A DNA stretch of 6,319 bases from Sedimenticola sp. (GTDB lineage: Bacteria > Pseudomonadota > Gammaproteobacteria > Chromatiales > Chromatiaceae): contig JALWGP010000414.1 of the NCBI GenBank assembly GCA_027038775.1, positions 1 to 6,319 on the forward strand, in the 5' to 3' direction. Below are positions 5,051-6,319 of the stretch, piece by piece. The notes below the pieces were generated by a model. That model had not been told where the DNA came from and made no database searches. It saw nothing but the letters and a program-made list of their open reading frames with translations. The first letter of the stretch is position 1. Every line of letters starts with the position of its first letter. The position numbers and the translations under genes are program-made.

Positions 5051-5059
5051 TGCCATAAT
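5051..5059 (+). promoter_or_regulatory. Candidate extended -10 promoter for dsbA
   Basis: TGCCATAAT carries the TG of an extended -10 one base before CATAAT (5 of 6 matches). No -35 is evident, as is common for extended -10 promoters. It would give a leader of about 80 nt. The rest of the spacer from 4935 to 5147 holds no gene that I can support. Confidence 0.45.
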
Positions 5060-5147
5060 GTTCTTCATCCACCATTCCGGGAACCGGACCGCCCTGCCGC
5101 GGGTCCCAGGTGGGAGTCCCAACAAGAACAAGGGAGCCGAACCGTCC

Positions 5148-5762
5148 ATGAAAAAAAACCTGCTTCTCCTCGCCCTGCTGCTGCATGCCGGCCTGGCCCT
5201 CGCCGTGGAACCGAAGGAAGGGGTGGACTACGACCTCATCAAGCCCACCCCGCCCGTGGGAAACGGTGACCAGGTGGAGGTGATCGAGTTCTTCATGTAC
5301 ACCTGCCCCCACTGCAAGAACCTCGATCCCGCGCTGCAGGAGTGGCGCGCCAGGCTGCCGGAGAACGTGAAGTTTGAGCACATGCCGGCCATGTTCGGCG
5401 GCATCGCCAACCTCCACGCAAGGGCCTACTTCGCCCTGCAGGCCATCGGCGAGGCAGAGCGGCTCCACGAGGCCTTCTTCCACGAGATCCACGACAAGCG
5501 GAACCGCCTGCGCAACCGCGAGGCCCTGGAGAAGTTCCTGGCCGACAACGGCGTGGACCTCGCGAAGTTCCGCCAGGCCTTCGACTCCTTCGCGGTGCAG
5601 ACCAAGGCCAACCGCGCCGCGGCCCTGATGCGCCGCTACGGGATCCGCGCCGTGCCGACGCTGGTGGTGGACGGGCGCTACCGGGTGAAGAACACGCCCC
5701 AGGTGCTGGAGGTGACCGACGCGCTCATCCAGCGGACGCTCTCGGAGCGCGGGGCAAAGTGA
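5148..5762 (+). CDS. dsbA: Periplasmic thiol:disulfide oxidoreductase DsbA
   Basis: Oxidises cysteine pairs in exported proteins and is itself reoxidised by DsbB. The 204-residue protein begins with a classic signal peptide, MKKNLLLLALLLHAGLALA, with probable cleavage at ALA|VEP (19|20). The active site is CPHC (C53-C56) in EFFMYTCPHCKNL. The helical insert domain spans roughly residues 80-150, and the cis-proline loop is RAVPTLVVDG (P170). The size matches mature gammaproteobacterial DsbA. The start at 5148 is chosen over the in-frame ATG at 4962 because the signal peptide begins here; AGGGAG lies 11 nt upstream, a little far. The EEP-family gene follows at once, an arrangement I recall next to dsbA in Pseudomonas. 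A candidate extended -10 lies about 90 bp upstream. Confidence 0.96.
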   Translation: MKKNLLLLALLLHAGLALAVEPKEGVDYDLIKPTPPVGNGDQVEVIEFFMYTCPHCKNLDPALQEWRARLPENVKFEHMPAMFGGIANLHARAYFALQAIGEAERLHEAFFHEIHDKRNRLRNREALEKFLADNGVDLAKFRQAFDSFAVQTKANRAAALMRRYGIRAVPTLVVDGRYRVKNTPQVLEVTDALIQRTLSERGAK

Positions 5763-5790
5763 CGTCATGAACCGAAAGGGGGACAAGGAG

Positions 5791-6319
5791 ATGTCGAGCC
5801 CGGACCTCCGCCTGCCGGCACGCTTCAGCCTGCTCAGCTACAACATCCAGATGGGGGTGGACACCGCCCGCTACCGCGAATACCTGACCCAGGGATGGAA
5901 GCACGTGCTGCCCCACCGGGCGCGGATCCAGAATCTCAACCGCATCGCCGCCATGCTCTCCAACTACGACATGGTGAGCCTGCAGGAGGTGGACGCGGGC
6001 AGCCTGCGCAGCGGTTTCGTGGACATCACCGAGTACCTCGCCCACCGCGCCGACTTCCCCCACTGGTACCGCCAGGTGAACCGCAACATCGGCGTCATCG
6101 CCCGCCACAGCAACGGGTTCCTCACCCGTTTCGAGCCCACCGAGGTGAGCCACTACAAGCTGCCGGCGGCGCCGGGCCGGGGGGCCATGGTCTTCCGCTT
6201 CGGCGAGACCGCCGAGGCCTTCACCCTCTGCAGCATGCACCTGGCGCTGGGACGGCGCGCGCGGGAGAAACAGCTCGACTTCGTCAGCGAGGTCCTGAAG
6301 GGACGCCCCCACCTGGTGG
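5791..6319 (+). CDS. Endonuclease/exonuclease/phosphatase (EEP) family protein, partial
   Basis: The first 176 residues of a Mg2+-dependent hydrolase of the DNase I/exonuclease III/inositol-phosphatase fold; the gene runs off the right edge. Visible motifs are LLSYNIQMG (14-22) with the conserved Asn, YDMVSLQEVDAG (59-70) with the metal-binding Glu66, and TLCSMHLALGRRAREKQLDF (145-164), which matches the family stretch with a conserved His and R..Q. The last catalytic blocks (GDFN and SDH) lie outside. The substrate is not readable: nucleic acid, phospholipid or phosphoester are all possible. No signal peptide is seen. I prefer the ATG at 5791 because AGGGGG lies 8 nt upstream. The in-frame ATG at 5767, four bases after the dsbA stop, is the alternative and adds MNRKGDKE. 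Probably co-transcribed with dsbA. Confidence 0.9.
   Translation, partial: MSSPDLRLPARFSLLSYNIQMGVDTARYREYLTQGWKHVLPHRARIQNLNRIAAMLSNYDMVSLQEVDAGSLRSGFVDITEYLAHRADFPHWYRQVNRNIGVIARHSNGFLTRFEPTEVSHYKLPAAPGRGAMVFRFGETAEAFTLCSMHLALGRRAREKQLDFVSEVLKGRPHLV

Noticed and set aside
5100..5121. Hairpin in the dsbA leader as a riboswitch or attenuator
   Set aside because: It is a short, bulged stem with a minimal loop in GC-rich sequence, with no recognisable riboswitch core.
4962..5147. N-terminal extension of DsbA from an upstream in-frame ATG
   Set aside because: The extension has no recognisable sequence and would bury the signal peptide that starts at 5148.

Overview
The window is GC-rich proteobacterial chromosome. 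The best fit is Gammaproteobacteria, possibly a Chromatiales-like lineage, but the taxon is inferred only from gene types and style. The evidence is a gammaproteobacterial-looking BipA/TypA, a long-form PurC, a CPHC-type DsbA followed directly by an endonuclease/exonuclease/phosphatase (EEP) gene, and a tRNA-Met with an encoded CCA. Nothing marks a phage, insertion sequence, CRISPR array or island. Codon use looks uniform.

Layout. Positions 1-960 (minus) hold the first 320 residues of the ribosome-associated GTPase TypA/BipA; the gene runs off the left edge. Positions 961-1349 form a 389-bp non-coding region with unusually dense signals: a TATAAT -10 for typA, a perfect IHF-consensus match, three clustered DnaA-box-like 9-mers (one perfect), an ~80% AT tract containing a perfect 10+1+10 palindrome, and a three-arm set of competing hairpins whose apex carries a fourth DnaA-box match. 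Positions 1350-2281 (minus) hold an orphan Xre/MbcA/ParS-type (DUF2384) protein with no RES toxin beside it, and a conserved hypothetical protein of 145 residues. A very short divergent spacer (2282-2317) carries the TATAAT of purC. Positions 2318-4809 (plus) hold purC (SAICAR synthase, purine synthesis), a small CHHC glutaredoxin-like gene, and a CPA2-type cation/proton antiporter whose ATG lies one base after the glutaredoxin stop. The antiporter converges on an elongator tRNA-Met gene (4800-4876, minus) and overlaps both its terminator and its 3' end. Positions 4877-5147 hold the tRNA promoter and a candidate extended -10 promoter for dsbA. Positions 5148-6319 (plus) hold dsbA and the start of an EEP-family gene that runs off the right edge.

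How they fit together. Most genes are housekeeping: translation (typA, tRNA-Met), purine synthesis (purC), thiol redox (cytoplasmic glutaredoxin-like protein, periplasmic DsbA) and ion homeostasis (antiporter). The part most worth a second look is the 961-1349 spacer. Its IHF site, DnaA boxes, AT-rich tract and palindrome resemble a replication-origin or DnaA-titration/reactivation element. From sequence alone I can propose this but not establish it.
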